Notes: generated by a model from the sequence alone, not told the origin. Shown: positions 18,500-28,196, counted from the first letter of the stretch. The stretch is 64,000 bases of DNA from Chryseobacterium jejuense (GCF_900100075.1 NZ_FNEG01000004.1:62001-126000), one strand, 5' to 3'. Made by a program: numbers and translations.

Positions 18500-20200
18500 T
18501 TATCTGCAAGAGAAAATATCCACCAACATCAGTGAAATTGGTGTAATCTGCGGGAAAATTAACTTATATAAATAGGAGAACCTTTATTTTTTGGAACGCA
18601 AAGTTTTAGTTTCTTTGTGCCTATTTTAGGAAGCAAAGGGTAGAATCAACGCGTTGATTCTATGAAGCTACGAATTAGCCTTCGGCAGTTTTTACTATTT
18701 AAATTAAGTGATTACAGCGGTGAAAATTGCTGAAAATATTGGATTTGCTCGCCTCCTAAAAACACCATCATCATTAAAGCCTTGCGCCATTGTGATTATC
18801 TAACAAAAAAATCTGCTCAATCTGCCTGATCTGCGAGAGAAAATATCCACCAACATCCGTGAAATTGGTGGAATCTGTGGGAAAATCAACTTATATAAAT
18901 AGGAGAACCTTTATTTTTTAGAACGCAAAGTTTTAGTTTCTTTGTGCCTATTTTAGGAAGCAAAGGGTAGAATCAACGCGTTGATTCTATGAAGCTATGA
19001 ATTAGCCTTCGGCAGTTTTTACTACTTAAATTAAGTGATTACAGCTGTAAAAATTGCTGAAAATCCTGGATTTTCCCGCGCCCTAAAAACACCATTATCA
19101 TTAAAACCCTTGCACCATTGTGATTATCTAACAAAAAAATCTGCTCAATCTGCCTGATCCGCGAGAGAAAATATCTACAAACATCCGTGAAATTGGTGGA
19201 ATCTGCGGGAAAATCAAATTGTATAAATAGGAGAACCTTTATTTTTTAGAACGCAAAGTTTTAGTTTCTTTGTGCCTATTTTAGGAAGCAAAGGGTAGAA
19301 TCAACGCGTTGATTCGATGAAGTTACGAATTAGCCTTCGGCAGTTTTTACTATTTAAATTAAGTGATTACAGCGGTGAAAATTGCTGAAAATATTGGATT
19401 TGCTCGCCTCCTAAAAACACCATCATCATTAAAGCCCTTGCGCCATTGTGATTATCTAACAAAAAAATCTGCTCAATCTGCCTGATCTGCGAGAGAAAAC
19501 ATCTACAAACATCCGTGAAATTTGTGGAATCTGTGGGAAAATCAACTTGTATGAATAGGAGAACCTCTATTTTTTGGAACGCAAAGTTTTAGTTTCTTTG
19601 TGCCTATTTTAGGAAGCAAAGGGTAGAATCAACGCGTTGATTCGATGAAGCTATGAATTAGCCTTCGGCAGTTTTTACTATTTAAATTAAGTGATTACAG
19701 CAGTGAAAATTGCTGAAAATATTGGATTTGCTCGCCTCCTAAAAACACCATCATCATTAAAGCCCTTGCGCCATTGTGATTATCGAACAAAAAAAATCTG
19801 CTCAATCTGCCTGATCTGCGAGAGAAAATATCCACAAACATCTGTGAAATTTGTGGAATCTGTGGGAAAATCAACTTGTATAAATAGGAGAACCTTTATT
19901 TTTTGGAACGCAAAGTTTTAGTTTCTTTGTGCATATTTTAAGGAAGCAAAGTGTAGAATCAACGCGTTGATTCGATGAAGCTACGAATTAGCATTCGGCA
20001 GTTTTCACTACTTAAATTAAGTGATTACAGCTGTAAAAATTGCTGAAAATCTTGGATTTTCCCGCGCCCTAAAAACACCATTATCATTAAAACCCTTGCA
20101 CCATTGTGATTATCGAACAAAAAAAATCTGCTCAATCTGCCTGATCTGCGAGAGAAAATATCTACAAACATCCGTGAAATGAGTGGGATCTGTGGGAATT
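18500..20200. repeat. Tandem array, five copies of a ~328-bp non-coding unit
   Basis: The anchor GAACGCAAAGTTTTAG occurs at 18594, 18921, 19249, 19577 and 19906, a period of 327-329 bp. Each unit carries a 20-bp palindrome or a close variant (AGAATCAACGCGTTGATTCT at 18642) followed by a GAAGCTA.GAATTAGCCTTCGG stretch. Two variants alternate: units 1, 3 and 4 have GGATTTGCTCGCCTCC, while units 2 and 5 have GGATTTTCCCGCGCCC. No ORF is conserved across units, so it is not a protein repeat. Function unknown; related single palindromes lie at 27437 and 39659. Confidence 0.9.
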
Positions 20201-20268
20201 TCTTTTAATCACAAACCAAAGGTTTGATAATCATGTATTATTTTTTCAAATAAAATGTATAGAGTTTC

Positions 20269-20940
20269 TTATGTCTTTCTAATTGTATTCCGCGTAAGAT
20301 AGATATAATTAAACATGCAAAATGTGGCTATTGCCCCAAAAGTATGCCATAGAAAGTGTGTTCCGAAACTCAACCATTCCCATTTATCAATAATGCGGAA
20401 AGTGAGTGCAAGTACAAATGACAATAAAGCAAAGCCTACCCATTTGCCGGCTTTCCATTGGGTATAGATTAAATAACTTAATACCGAGAAAAGTACAAAT
20501 GAAGCCATGATTGCATAATTTACGTTGATAAAGAGAGAAGCGTTATCTACCAACATCCAATTTCTTAAACCCAACATGAGTACTATATAGGCGAGCACCA
20601 TTACAACAGCATAATACCATTTGATGCTCTGCGCTAAAAAATAAAATCCGGCAGACAAGCAGAGTAACATAATAGGCATCCAATCCATCATGATAAATAC
20701 CGGCCATTGTCTGAATGAATGATAAACAGTTCCCCCGATGGCACCAATGTATAACAAAATTAAGCAGTATGTTAAAAAAGGATACGCTTTAAAATTACCC
20801 TCCATTTTAATGGTCCAAAAAATGGCTATGGCTAAAAATAACAGAGCTGTTATTGCATTTAATGGTTCAGGGAAAAACTGAGCCATATCTGTTTCTTTAT
20901 ATAACATGCCTCCGTCCGGAGGTATTAGGTTTATTGGCAT
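20269..20940 (-). CDS. CREST-superfamily (ceramidase-like) membrane protein
   Basis: 223 residues with seven hydrophobic segments. The conserved polar residues of the alkaline ceramidase/CREST superfamily can be read: YHSFRQWP (His with Ser), MMDWMPIM (Asp) and FGTHFLWHTFGA (HxxxH), which together bind a metal in known members. It is likely an integral membrane hydrolase, with lipid amide as one possible substrate. It stands alone next to the tandem array. Confidence 0.7.
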   Translation of the reverse strand: MPINLIPPDGGMLYKETDMAQFFPEPLNAITALLFLAIAIFWTIKMEGNFKAYPFLTYCLILLYIGAIGGTVYHSFRQWPVFIMMDWMPIMLLCLSAGFYFLAQSIKWYYAVVMVLAYIVLMLGLRNWMLVDNASLFINVNYAIMASFVLFSVLSYLIYTQWKAGKWVGFALLSFVLALTFRIIDKWEWLSFGTHFLWHTFGAIATFCMFNYIYLTRNTIRKT

Positions 20941-21172
20941 TGTCTTTTTTTATATCATATTTACAGGCATGTTTTGGAGTGTAAAATACAAACACAAGCC
21001 ATTTTTTAACCATTAATAAAATGAATACTAATATACTTCTAAATATAGAAAATTTTATGGCATGATATACCCGGATGTGCCTGATTATATTTTACGAAAA
21101 TGTTAATTCTACTTCTTATTACAAATAAACCAGATTGATTATAAAACAAATATTATTTTTTTGATTCAGTAC

Positions 21173-21716
21173 ACCCGTTGTGCGTTTTAAATTATGCTTG
21201 ACTTTAGATTGTTGATTTTTTTGTTTAATAGTTTTTATTAATAAATTGAACAATTGTAAGAGCTGTAATCTTTGCTAAAACTCTTGTTTTGAATCCTTCA
21301 AATGTTTTTGCATAATTCCTTCTTATCATAAATTGGTCACATAGCTGAGAGAATAATGTTTCAATTCTTTTTCTGTGCTTTTTAAACAAGCAAAACTGTG
21401 GTTTGTAGTCTTTTTGGTTGATTCTTTTCGGAGTTCCCAAGGTAATATTAGCATAATTAAACAAATCTACCTGTACCTCTGATGAGAGATACCCTTTATC
21501 ACCAAGCAAGATACAATCAGACAACCGTCCTTTAATCTCCTTCAAAAAGTGAATATCATGAATAGATGCCGGACTTAGGTCTATACTTTAAAAAACACCG
21601 TTCACAGAACAAACCGCGTGAAGTTGTAGCCATAAAAAGACATTTGCTGTGATGCGCAAAAACCTCTGTTTGAATAACAATACTGTTCATCTTTACCTAT
21701 TTTAGAGCGTGCGCTT
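21173..21716 (-). mobile_element. IS982-family remnant, 3' portion
   Basis: The minus strand encodes the C-terminal part of an IS982 transposase (frame 21225-21545: GRLSDCILLGDKGYLSS, then FCLFKKHRKRIETLFSQLCD and a FEGFKTRVLAKITALTIVQF end), with upstream frameshifts and no N-terminus. The left end matches an IS inverted repeat, ACCCGTTGTGCGTT at 21173, which pairs with that at 23322-23335. The copy breaks off at about 21716. Confidence 0.75.
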
Positions 21717-21794
21717 AAAAATAATTCCTATTTTTACAATTAACTTTTAACCAAAAATGGTCAATCTATTTTGGAATATGACACAAAAATAGAA

Positions 21795-22385
21795 ATGAAA
21801 ATAAAAAAAATATTATTTAGCATATTAGCCGCTCTTGTTTTAATGATATCAATATTCCTTTATATGAATAAGGATAAATTTGTCTATGTAGGTTCAGTAG
21901 ATATTATTGAAGTCGATTGCAGCAAAAAACATCAAATCTTGAGTGAAGTTTTAGAAAGTGACCAAAAGATTAGAAAATCAAACGAACTCATCAAATACGC
22001 TAAAGAAGACCATAGGAATCAAGAATTAGTGATTAGCATTATTGAAAAGTGTGGTATGCCAACATTAAAGGAAGTAGGTCAAAAACAAATGGATGCAATC
22101 TGGTTGGGACTGCAACATAGTACTAAAGAAATCAGAAAAAAGTATTTTCCACAAATAGAGAAAGCGGTTAAAAATGGAGACTTATCTAAACAACAATATG
22201 CATTGATGAAAGATAGGATTTTAATGGACGAAGGAAACCCCCAAATATATGGTTCACAAATAGAAAATGGTAAATTGTATAAATTAGAAAATCCTGAAAC
22301 TGTGAACGAAAGAAGAAAAGAAATGGGAATGGGACCCATAGAGGATTATTTAAAGAATTTCAATATTCAGTTCAATCCGAATTAA
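21795..22385 (+). CDS. DUF6624-like membrane-anchored protein
   Basis: 196 residues from the ATG at 21795 (MKIKKILFSILAALVLMISI), with one N-terminal transmembrane or signal segment. The C-terminal half has the DUF6624 pattern (YFPQIEKAVKNGDLSKQQYA; LMDEGNPQIYGSQ). Function unknown. It sits between two broken IS982 copies in opposite orientation to their transposase genes, so it may be cargo or a resident gene caught between insertions. Confidence 0.7.
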   Translation: MKIKKILFSILAALVLMISIFLYMNKDKFVYVGSVDIIEVDCSKKHQILSEVLESDQKIRKSNELIKYAKEDHRNQELVISIIEKCGMPTLKEVGQKQMDAIWLGLQHSTKEIRKKYFPQIEKAVKNGDLSKQQYALMKDRILMDEGNPQIYGSQIENGKLYKLENPETVNERRKEMGMGPIEDYLKNFNIQFNPN

Positions 22386-22468
22386 CAACACAACATGTAA
22401 TCACGTAGACGACTCCGGTCATAATTAAATGGAGTGTGTCTCTCACATAAATTTTATTAAAAAAAACA

Positions 22469-23335
22469 TCAACCTAGAGCAGGGTAATAAAAAAAATTGT
22501 AAATAACCAATGGATTCCTTCTTACCATAAATTGGTCACATAGCTGAGAGAATAATGTTTCAATTCTTTTTCTGTGCTTTTTAAACAAGCAAAACTGTGG
22601 TTTGTAGTCTTTTTGGTTGATTCTTTTCGGAGTTCCCAAGGTAATAAACAAACCTACCTGTGCCTCTGATGAGAGATACCCTTTATCACCAAGCAAGATA
22701 CAATCAGACAACCGTTCTTTAATGTCCTTCAAAAAGTGAATATCATGAATAGATGCCGGACTTAGTCTATACTTTGAAAAACACCGTTCACAGAACAAAC
22801 CACATGAAGTTTGTAGCCATAAAAAGACATTTACTGTGATGCGCAAAAACCTCTGTTTGGTTAACAATACTGTTCATCTTCACCTATTTTAGAGCGTGCG
22901 CTTCTGGAGATTTTACAGATTTCCAAAGGCATACTGTCGACAATAAAACAATCTTCAAATTCATTAAAACCGTGAGCTATTTTTAAGCGTATTTAATTGA
23001 TTTTCAAATACAATTTTCGCTTTTTGCGATTGTAAACACTCCGTTCTATCTTCTCGCTTATAAGACCAGGAAGTTGGCGGAACAGATGATTTTCGCTGTC
23101 AATCCCCATATATTCGGCAGTCAAGACGAGGCTTACAACCTCTAAATCCTTCATTTTGGGAATACGTCTCTGGTAAGATAAAAGTGTTTCATCTGAAATT
23201 TCCCGTAAAACCTCCAAAATTCTTTCGTAATTTGCAATTAAGTTGTTCATTGTAAATGTTTTGTGGTAAAAAAAAATTACTTATTTTCAATCGAACGAAC
23301 AACTTATTTCTTTGCATTCATAATGCACAAAGGGT
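22469..23335 (-). mobile_element. IS982-family remnant, 5' portion, degenerate
   Basis: The N-terminal frame (22993-23250: MNNLIANYERILEVLREISD, LSYQRRIPKMKDLEVVSLVL) and a C-terminal frame (22469-22867: SIHDIHFLKDIKERLSDC, GDKGYLSS) belong to one transposase but are separated by deletions and frameshifts. The right end has the inverted repeat AATGCACAAAGGGT at 23322-23335. Homology to the first copy covers about 22512-22905. Confidence 0.75.
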
Positions 23336-23736
23336 TTCAGTACATTTAAATATATAGTTTCCGAATAAGATTGTAAGAAACCTCACCTACAAGAAAATCC
23401 CACTAGGATATTTTAGATTTTGGATATTTTATCAAATTCATTGATAACCATTTATATTTAACTATAATATATTTAGTGATGTCTTCTAGACATTAGAACT
23501 GATTAGAAATAAAACAATGAGTACAAACATCTATATATCAAACAAAAACCATCTTATTTTAGAGAAAAACAGAATTAGGAAAATTTGATATAAATAATTT
23601 TACACAAACATAAAATACTGAAATTAAAACCGTTACAAACCTTTTTAAAATCCTCATATTCTAATAAAACATTATGAACTAATTAATTATTTTCAATTAT
23701 AAAAGCGATTTATTTATTTTTTAATAAAAAATAAAT
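23336..23736. other. Intergenic, no gene seen
   Basis: Very AT-rich spacer between the IS remnant and the surface-protein gene; short frames show no coding character. Confidence 0.5.
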
Positions 23737-23744
23737 TATATTTG
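23737..23744 (+). promoter_or_regulatory. Candidate Bacteroidetes -7 box
   Basis: TATATTTG matches TAnnTTTG and lies 23 bp before the ATG of the surface-protein gene. No clear -33 TTTG was found. Confidence 0.4.
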
Positions 23745-23767
23745 GTTTACCCAAATAACACCTTAAT

Positions 23768-24985
23768 ATGAAAACAAAATTTACACAATTCAGTGCTATT
23801 CTTATCTCTGGATTCTCACTTGCTCAAGTAGGCATCAATACAACTTTACCCAAAACAACGATGGATGTATCTGCTAAAAGAGATACTTCGGGCCTGATTA
23901 CGGATAACACCCAAACATACGGATTACAGGCTCCGAGACTTACAAGAGCTGAGCTTACGGCCCTTACGGCTACCTATGGCAGCGATCAGAGAGGAGCATT
24001 AGTTTATATTACGGATGTCACTGGCGGAGATGCTACAGGACAACGTATTAATGTTACTGCTATGGGCTATTATTATTTTGATGGAGCCGTATGGGAAAGA
24101 CTTACACAAGCAACAAATGCCATCTCTCCAACGATTTCCGCATTACAATGTACTACCGCTTACTTAAATCCTTCTACGTATACTCCCGGTATTCCTTACA
24201 ATGGAAACCTGAGAGTTACCTATAACCAAGGAAACGGAGGCTCATATAATTCAGGAGCACCTTTTACCGTGAACGGATTAACCTTCCAACTAAGACCCGG
24301 AACCTTAGAGTTTGGTGATGGCGAATTGGTATTCTCAGTAAGTGGAACTCCTACCACTGGTAATGATATGGCTCTTGCTATGAACAGCACTACCGTTCCT
24401 TTTTTAACATCAGGACAAAACTGTACCGCTACCGTGGGAAATACCAGCCGTGCAGACATTTCATCTGTGGCTGTGATGGGATACCCTACCCTAACAACCG
24501 ATTCCAACGGGAAGCAAGCGTATACTTTCCCTCTTGCTACCTCAGATGGGAAGTATTCGATCAGGGTCATATTTGATACCACCAGCGGGACAACCCTTGC
24601 CAATCCTAATGTACAGTTGTATAATAATACAGGTTCCACCGTTAATCTGTATTGGAATTATAATACCGAATATGGGGGGTATATTGGTTCAGCGGTAACC
24701 ACAACCAATATTACTTCAGGAGTATGGGGCGGTATGGCAGATTCATCAACTACCTGGTATCCTCAAGGTACCGGAGCATTAGGAAGTTCTTACTGGGGGA
24801 ACATAGGGATTATAGATGGAGCCGGTGGCGGACCTGAGCATAGAAGATATACCTGGATAGACAGTGATCCTTCTTCAAAAACCGCTTACACCGCAACCAT
24901 TATGGCAGGGGCCCCCACTTCAGGCAATGCCCAGCCCAACCTTACTAAAATATTCATAAAGATAGAGCAAGTAAAAGCACCATAA
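23768..24985 (+). CDS. Secreted surface protein, VGINT-type N-terminus
   Basis: 405 residues with a signal peptide (TQFSAILISGFSLAQVGINT). The segment VGINTTLPKTTMDVSAKRD is a motif common at the start of large Bacteroidetes surface proteins. The rest is Gly/Thr/Ser/Asn-rich beta sequence with a YYYFDGAVWERLTQA stretch near residue 105 and several aromatic-rich repeats, as expected for an extracellular structural or adhesive protein. No C-terminal sorting domain of the T9SS is evident. It lies upstream of the sheath gene with a terminator between, so it is probably a separate unit. Confidence 0.75.
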   Translation: MKTKFTQFSAILISGFSLAQVGINTTLPKTTMDVSAKRDTSGLITDNTQTYGLQAPRLTRAELTALTATYGSDQRGALVYITDVTGGDATGQRINVTAMGYYYFDGAVWERLTQATNAISPTISALQCTTAYLNPSTYTPGIPYNGNLRVTYNQGNGGSYNSGAPFTVNGLTFQLRPGTLEFGDGELVFSVSGTPTTGNDMALAMNSTTVPFLTSGQNCTATVGNTSRADISSVAVMGYPTLTTDSNGKQAYTFPLATSDGKYSIRVIFDTTSGTTLANPNVQLYNNTGSTVNLYWNYNTEYGGYIGSAVTTTNITSGVWGGMADSSTTWYPQGTGALGSSYWGNIGIIDGAGGGPEHRRYTWIDSDPSSKTAYTATIMAGAPTSGNAQPNLTKIFIKIEQVKAP

Positions 24986-24992
24986 TATAATA

Positions 24993-25015
24993 CCCCTGAA
25001 AAAGGGGCATTTTTT
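24993..25015 (+). terminator. Intrinsic terminator
   Basis: CCCCT / AGGGG with a GAAAA loop, then CATTTTTT, 8 bp past the stop codon at 24985. Confidence 0.7.
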
Positions 25016-25061
25016 ATTCATCTACGAAGTTTACGGTATATGTATCAATGTAAAATCATAA

Positions 25062-25122
25062 GTGATGTTCGCATCACCTGCTCTCCGAAGTCTTCTGATT
25101 TTGAAGCAAGTTTAAAGAAAAT
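25062..25122 (+). repeat. Dispersed double-hairpin repeat, copy a (partial)
   Basis: GTGATGTTCGCATCACCTGC, then CTCTCCGAAGTCTTCTGATT and GAAGCAAGTTTAAAG. First-hairpin half of the six-copy family found only between 25 and 40 kb. It shares its left flank with copy b at 27253, so these two are direct repeats on either side of the sheath/tube pair. Confidence 0.75.
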
Positions 25123-25143
25123 GAACTTTTAAAATCAAAATTA

Positions 25144-26721
25144 ATGAATTTATCTACCATCCAGACTCCCGGTGTTTATATTCAGGAATTGAATGCTTTT
25201 CCAAATTCTGTGGTGGGAGTTGCCACGGCTGTACCGGCATTTATAGGATATACACCTCAAGCCTCTTATGAGGGGAAATCGTATACAAATGTACCGGTAA
25301 GAATCAGTTCTTTTTCCGATTTTATCACTTATTTTTGTTTACCAAGTCCGCCGACACCGGCAAATTCTTCTAAACAGTACAGTCCCGAATACTATTTGAT
25401 ACAGCAGAAAAGTCAGCCAGCAAAAGGCGATTATATTATGAATGCCGGAGCTTACTATTCGATCGTTCCGGATCCTCATACGATCTATTATTTGTACAAT
25501 AGCGTAAGGATTTTTTATGAAAATGGTGGTGGCGATGCTTACATTGTATCTGTAGGAACTTATGGTCCACCTTCCCGGAAACCGATGACACCGGGTACTC
25601 CTGTTATCAACCCGAATATTATGCTAAATGACTTACAGACAGGTCTTGCTGCATTGTTAACTACACAGGAACCTACAATGTACATCTGTCCTGAAGCCAC
25701 TTTGCTAAGTCTTGAGAATAATGCCACATTGATGCAGAATATGCTGAATCAGGCTGCAGGTATGCAGACAGCGGTGTGTCTGTTTGATATTATTGGGGGA
25801 AATACACCAGACCCTCTTTTATATGAACAGGATATTGATGCTTTCAGAATGAATACCGGTACAAAAGGTCTGAGCTATGGAATTGCCTATTATCCTTTTT
25901 TAAGAACATCCGTAATGCAGAGTACAGATATTGATTATACCAATTTGTTTGGAGGAGACCTTAGCCAACTGGAGCCCATCATTAATCCTGCAAGTGCATA
26001 CGATCCTACTATTGCGGCTATTCTTGCCAATATTCAAAATCCGGATAGCGGTTTTACCATCGCCCAACATAACAGCGCACTTATCAATGCAAGCCCGATA
26101 TATTCTTTAATTATAAATCATGTGCTTTCAGATGTCAATATTCTTCCACCAAGCGGAGCAATGGCAGGAGTTATTACCACAACCGACAATGAGTATGGTC
26201 CATGGAAGGCACCTGCAAACACCTCTATTATCGGTGTAACATCACTTACAATACCTCTTTCAGACAGTCAACAGGGACTTCTAAATGTAACGGTTTCTGG
26301 TAAATCTATCAATGTTCTCCGTGTATTCAACGGACTCGGCATTTTAGTGTGGGGAGCAAGAACGCTGGACGGAAACAGTCAGGATTTTAAATACATTCAG
26401 GTAAGAAGAACGCTTATTTTTCTCGAACAATCCTGCAAACTGGCCGCTCAGGCATATGTTTTCCAGCCCAACACCCAAAATACCTGGGAGGCAGTAAAAT
26501 CTATGATTAGCAGTTTCCTTACTTCGATCTGGCAGCAAGGCGGTCTGCAGGGAGCCACTCCTGGGGATGCTTTTTCTGTAGCATGCGGATTGGGCACTAC
26601 TATGACTGCTGAAGATCTTCTTAACGGATATATGATCGTAACTGTGAAAGTATCCCTTGTTCATCCGGCAGAGTTTATTGTACTCACATTTCATCAGCAG
26701 ATGGCAACACCAAGCTCATAA
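25144..26721 (+). CDS. Contractile tail sheath protein
   Basis: 525 residues. The start TPGVYIQELNAFPNSVVGVA and FIGYTPQ is typical of sheath proteins of phage tails, R-type pyocins and extracellular contractile injection systems. The conserved C-terminal domain follows: WGARTLDGNSQDFKYIQVRR, FLEQSCKLAAQAYVFQPNTQ and SLVHPAEFIVLTFHQQ. The length is at the upper range of eCIS sheaths because of an insert in the middle third. The tube gene begins 46 bp downstream. No baseplate, spike, ATPase or cap genes are in the window, so assembly must rely on genes elsewhere or the pair is orphaned. Confidence 0.92.
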   Translation: MNLSTIQTPGVYIQELNAFPNSVVGVATAVPAFIGYTPQASYEGKSYTNVPVRISSFSDFITYFCLPSPPTPANSSKQYSPEYYLIQQKSQPAKGDYIMNAGAYYSIVPDPHTIYYLYNSVRIFYENGGGDAYIVSVGTYGPPSRKPMTPGTPVINPNIMLNDLQTGLAALLTTQEPTMYICPEATLLSLENNATLMQNMLNQAAGMQTAVCLFDIIGGNTPDPLLYEQDIDAFRMNTGTKGLSYGIAYYPFLRTSVMQSTDIDYTNLFGGDLSQLEPIINPASAYDPTIAAILANIQNPDSGFTIAQHNSALINASPIYSLIINHVLSDVNILPPSGAMAGVITTTDNEYGPWKAPANTSIIGVTSLTIPLSDSQQGLLNVTVSGKSINVLRVFNGLGILVWGARTLDGNSQDFKYIQVRRTLIFLEQSCKLAAQAYVFQPNTQNTWEAVKSMISSFLTSIWQQGGLQGATPGDAFSVACGLGTTMTAEDLLNGYMIVTVKVSLVHPAEFIVLTFHQQMATPSS

Positions 26722-26767
26722 AATAAGAAAGAGTAAAGTCATTTTATCATTAAAAAATAAAAATAGT

Positions 26768-27235
26768 ATGGCAACAGATGACGAAAATGTACTGGGCTCA
26801 ACATCGCCCCTACCTAAATTCAGATTTGAAGTAGATTTGGGAACAAAATTAAAAAAAATAGCTTTTCAGGAAGTTACAGGATTGGATGTTGAAAATCAAA
26901 TTATAGAATATCGCAAAAGTAACAACCCTCTTTTCTCAGTAGAAAAAATGCCGGGAATTACAAAATACGGAAATGTTACCATGAAACGGGGTGTTTTTGT
27001 AAATGACAATACTTTTTGGGATTGGTTGCAGCAGGCTAAGACGAATACTATTGAAAGAAGAACTATTTTAATCAAACTGCTGGACGAAAAAGATAATGTC
27101 ACCATGCAATGGACACTGAATAATGCATTTCCCACTAAAATCACGGGTTCCTATTTGAAATCAGACGGAAATGAAGTGTCAGTAGATAGTATCGAAATCG
27201 CCCATGAGCAAATCATTATTTCAAATGACAAATGA
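26768..27235 (+). CDS. Contractile tail tube protein
   Basis: 155 residues from the ATG at 26768 (MATDDENVLGSTSPLPKFRF); the longer frame upstream overlaps the sheath gene and is not coding. The signature FRFEVDLG, FQEVTGLDVENQIIEYRKSN, KMPGITKYGNVTMKRGVF and EIAHEQIIIS is that of the T4 gp19-like / Afp-type tube family, which forms the inner tube inside the sheath. It is the second gene of a two-gene unit. Confidence 0.92.
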   Translation: MATDDENVLGSTSPLPKFRFEVDLGTKLKKIAFQEVTGLDVENQIIEYRKSNNPLFSVEKMPGITKYGNVTMKRGVFVNDNTFWDWLQQAKTNTIERRTILIKLLDEKDNVTMQWTLNNAFPTKITGSYLKSDGNEVSVDSIEIAHEQIIISNDK

Positions 27236-27252
27236 TTATCTGAAAACCAAAG

Positions 27253-27318
27253 AGTGATATTCGCATCATCTGCTCTCCGAAGTCTCCTGACTTTGTGCAA
27301 CGGGAGATCATTTGAAAT
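27253..27318 (+). repeat. Dispersed double-hairpin repeat, copy b (partial)
   Basis: GTGATATTCGCATCATCTGC, then CTCTCCGAAGTCTCCTGACT. Direct-repeat partner of copy a across the sheath/tube pair. Confidence 0.75.
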
Positions 27319-27334
27319 TATTTTTTGATTAAAA

Positions 27335-27500
27335 AGGTAAACGCAAAGTTTATGAGTAATTCCGCTTTATTGAGAGGGGGCAAAGTGATGCGACTTTGTC
27401 GCTGATGAAGCTTTATGCTTATCTATAAGCTTCAGCAAATCAACGAAGTTGATTTTATCCTTTGCTCTCTTACAATCAACAGCTTAAAAAAAACCTTTGC
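27335..27500. repeat. Single inverted copy related to the 18.5-20.2 kb unit
   Basis: AAATCAACGAAGTTGATTT (about 27437) with a flanking CTTTGCTCT and CTTATAGATAAGC context matches, in reverse, the AGCAAAGggtagAATCAACGC and GAAGCTA parts of the tandem unit. Non-coding. Confidence 0.55.
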
Positions 27501-27566
27501 GTCTAAAAAATATCTCATCAGTATATTATCATCTGAATCAATAATTTAGACACAATCCTCTTATCT

Positions 27567-28106
27567 TTAATTTTTGTCAACTATTTTCTTTTCTCTCTTT
27601 CTTTGAAGTATAAGGTGTGCCGCATCCAGCATTTTAACCGTATGAATGTAGGGCATCACGATATTCCTTTCCGGTAGATTTTCATAGACACCCATTGAGA
27701 AATAGACGATTCCGGATAGAAAATAATCAAATTCTTTGAGGGTGTATGCTCGGAATGCTTTTTTGAAAACCAGCAGAGGATTCCGGTATTCTTTCTCCGA
27801 AAGCAGGCCAAGAACCCATGGGGAAATCTTCTCAGGCTGAGTATCAATCGTCCATTTTCTTTTCTTCAGCATGATGAGATATCCTGCCCGGATCAATGAC
27901 CTTATCGACTGGTAAAACTCAAAGATGACCGCCGGATCTTCATTAATCCAGCTATTTCTCTTTACGGCATAATTCATCATATTGCTGAGCCTTTCTTTGG
28001 AAACATCCAGCTCATTGAATTGAAAGAAAGTTTCCATCAGCTGCAATCCGTAATGCTTCTTGTCTGCCCAAAACCAAGTATCTAGATCTGTTTTTATCTT
28101 TTTCAT
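27567..28106 (-). CDS. Hypothetical helical protein
   Basis: 179 residues, basic and largely alpha-helical (MKKIKTDLDTWFWADKKHYG; SLIRAGYLIMLKKRKWTIDT; MLDAAHLILQRKREKKIVD). No signal peptide and no catalytic motif seen; family not recognised. It is divergent from the Xre gene at 28197, with a 24-bp perfect palindrome between the two, so the regulator may control it. Confidence 0.65.
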   Translation of the reverse strand: MKKIKTDLDTWFWADKKHYGLQLMETFFQFNELDVSKERLSNMMNYAVKRNSWINEDPAVIFEFYQSIRSLIRAGYLIMLKKRKWTIDTQPEKISPWVLGLLSEKEYRNPLLVFKKAFRAYTLKEFDYFLSGIVYFSMGVYENLPERNIVMPYIHTVKMLDAAHLILQRKREKKIVDKN

Positions 28107-28143
28107 TGTTTGTATTTTTTTATAAATGTAATAAAAGAAATTT

Positions 28144-28167
28144 AATTACGGTCGATCGACCGTAATT
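28144..28167. promoter_or_regulatory. 24-bp perfect palindrome between divergent genes
   Basis: Half-site AATTACGGTCGA followed by its exact reverse complement, 38 bp upstream of the minus gene start and 30 bp upstream of the Xre start. It is GC-richer than its surroundings. As RNA it would form a hairpin followed by a T-run on the plus strand, so a leader terminator is an alternative to an operator. Confidence 0.55.
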
Positions 28168-28196
28168 TTTTATTATTTAATTATTTCATTTGCTCT

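Noticed and set aside
19691..19921. 76-codon plus-strand ORF inside the tandem array
   Set aside because: The frame is not kept in the other units and its composition is not protein-like.
18500..20200. CRISPR array
   Set aside because: Unit length is about 328 bp and whole units repeat with no unique spacers, so it is a tandem repeat, not CRISPR.
25144..27235. Prophage
   Set aside because: Only sheath and tube genes are present; no capsid, portal, terminase, lysis or integrase genes were seen.
28144..28167. Simple terminator for an upstream plus-strand gene
   Set aside because: The nearest plus-strand gene ends 900 bp away and the site lies between divergent starts; an operator is more likely, though not proven.
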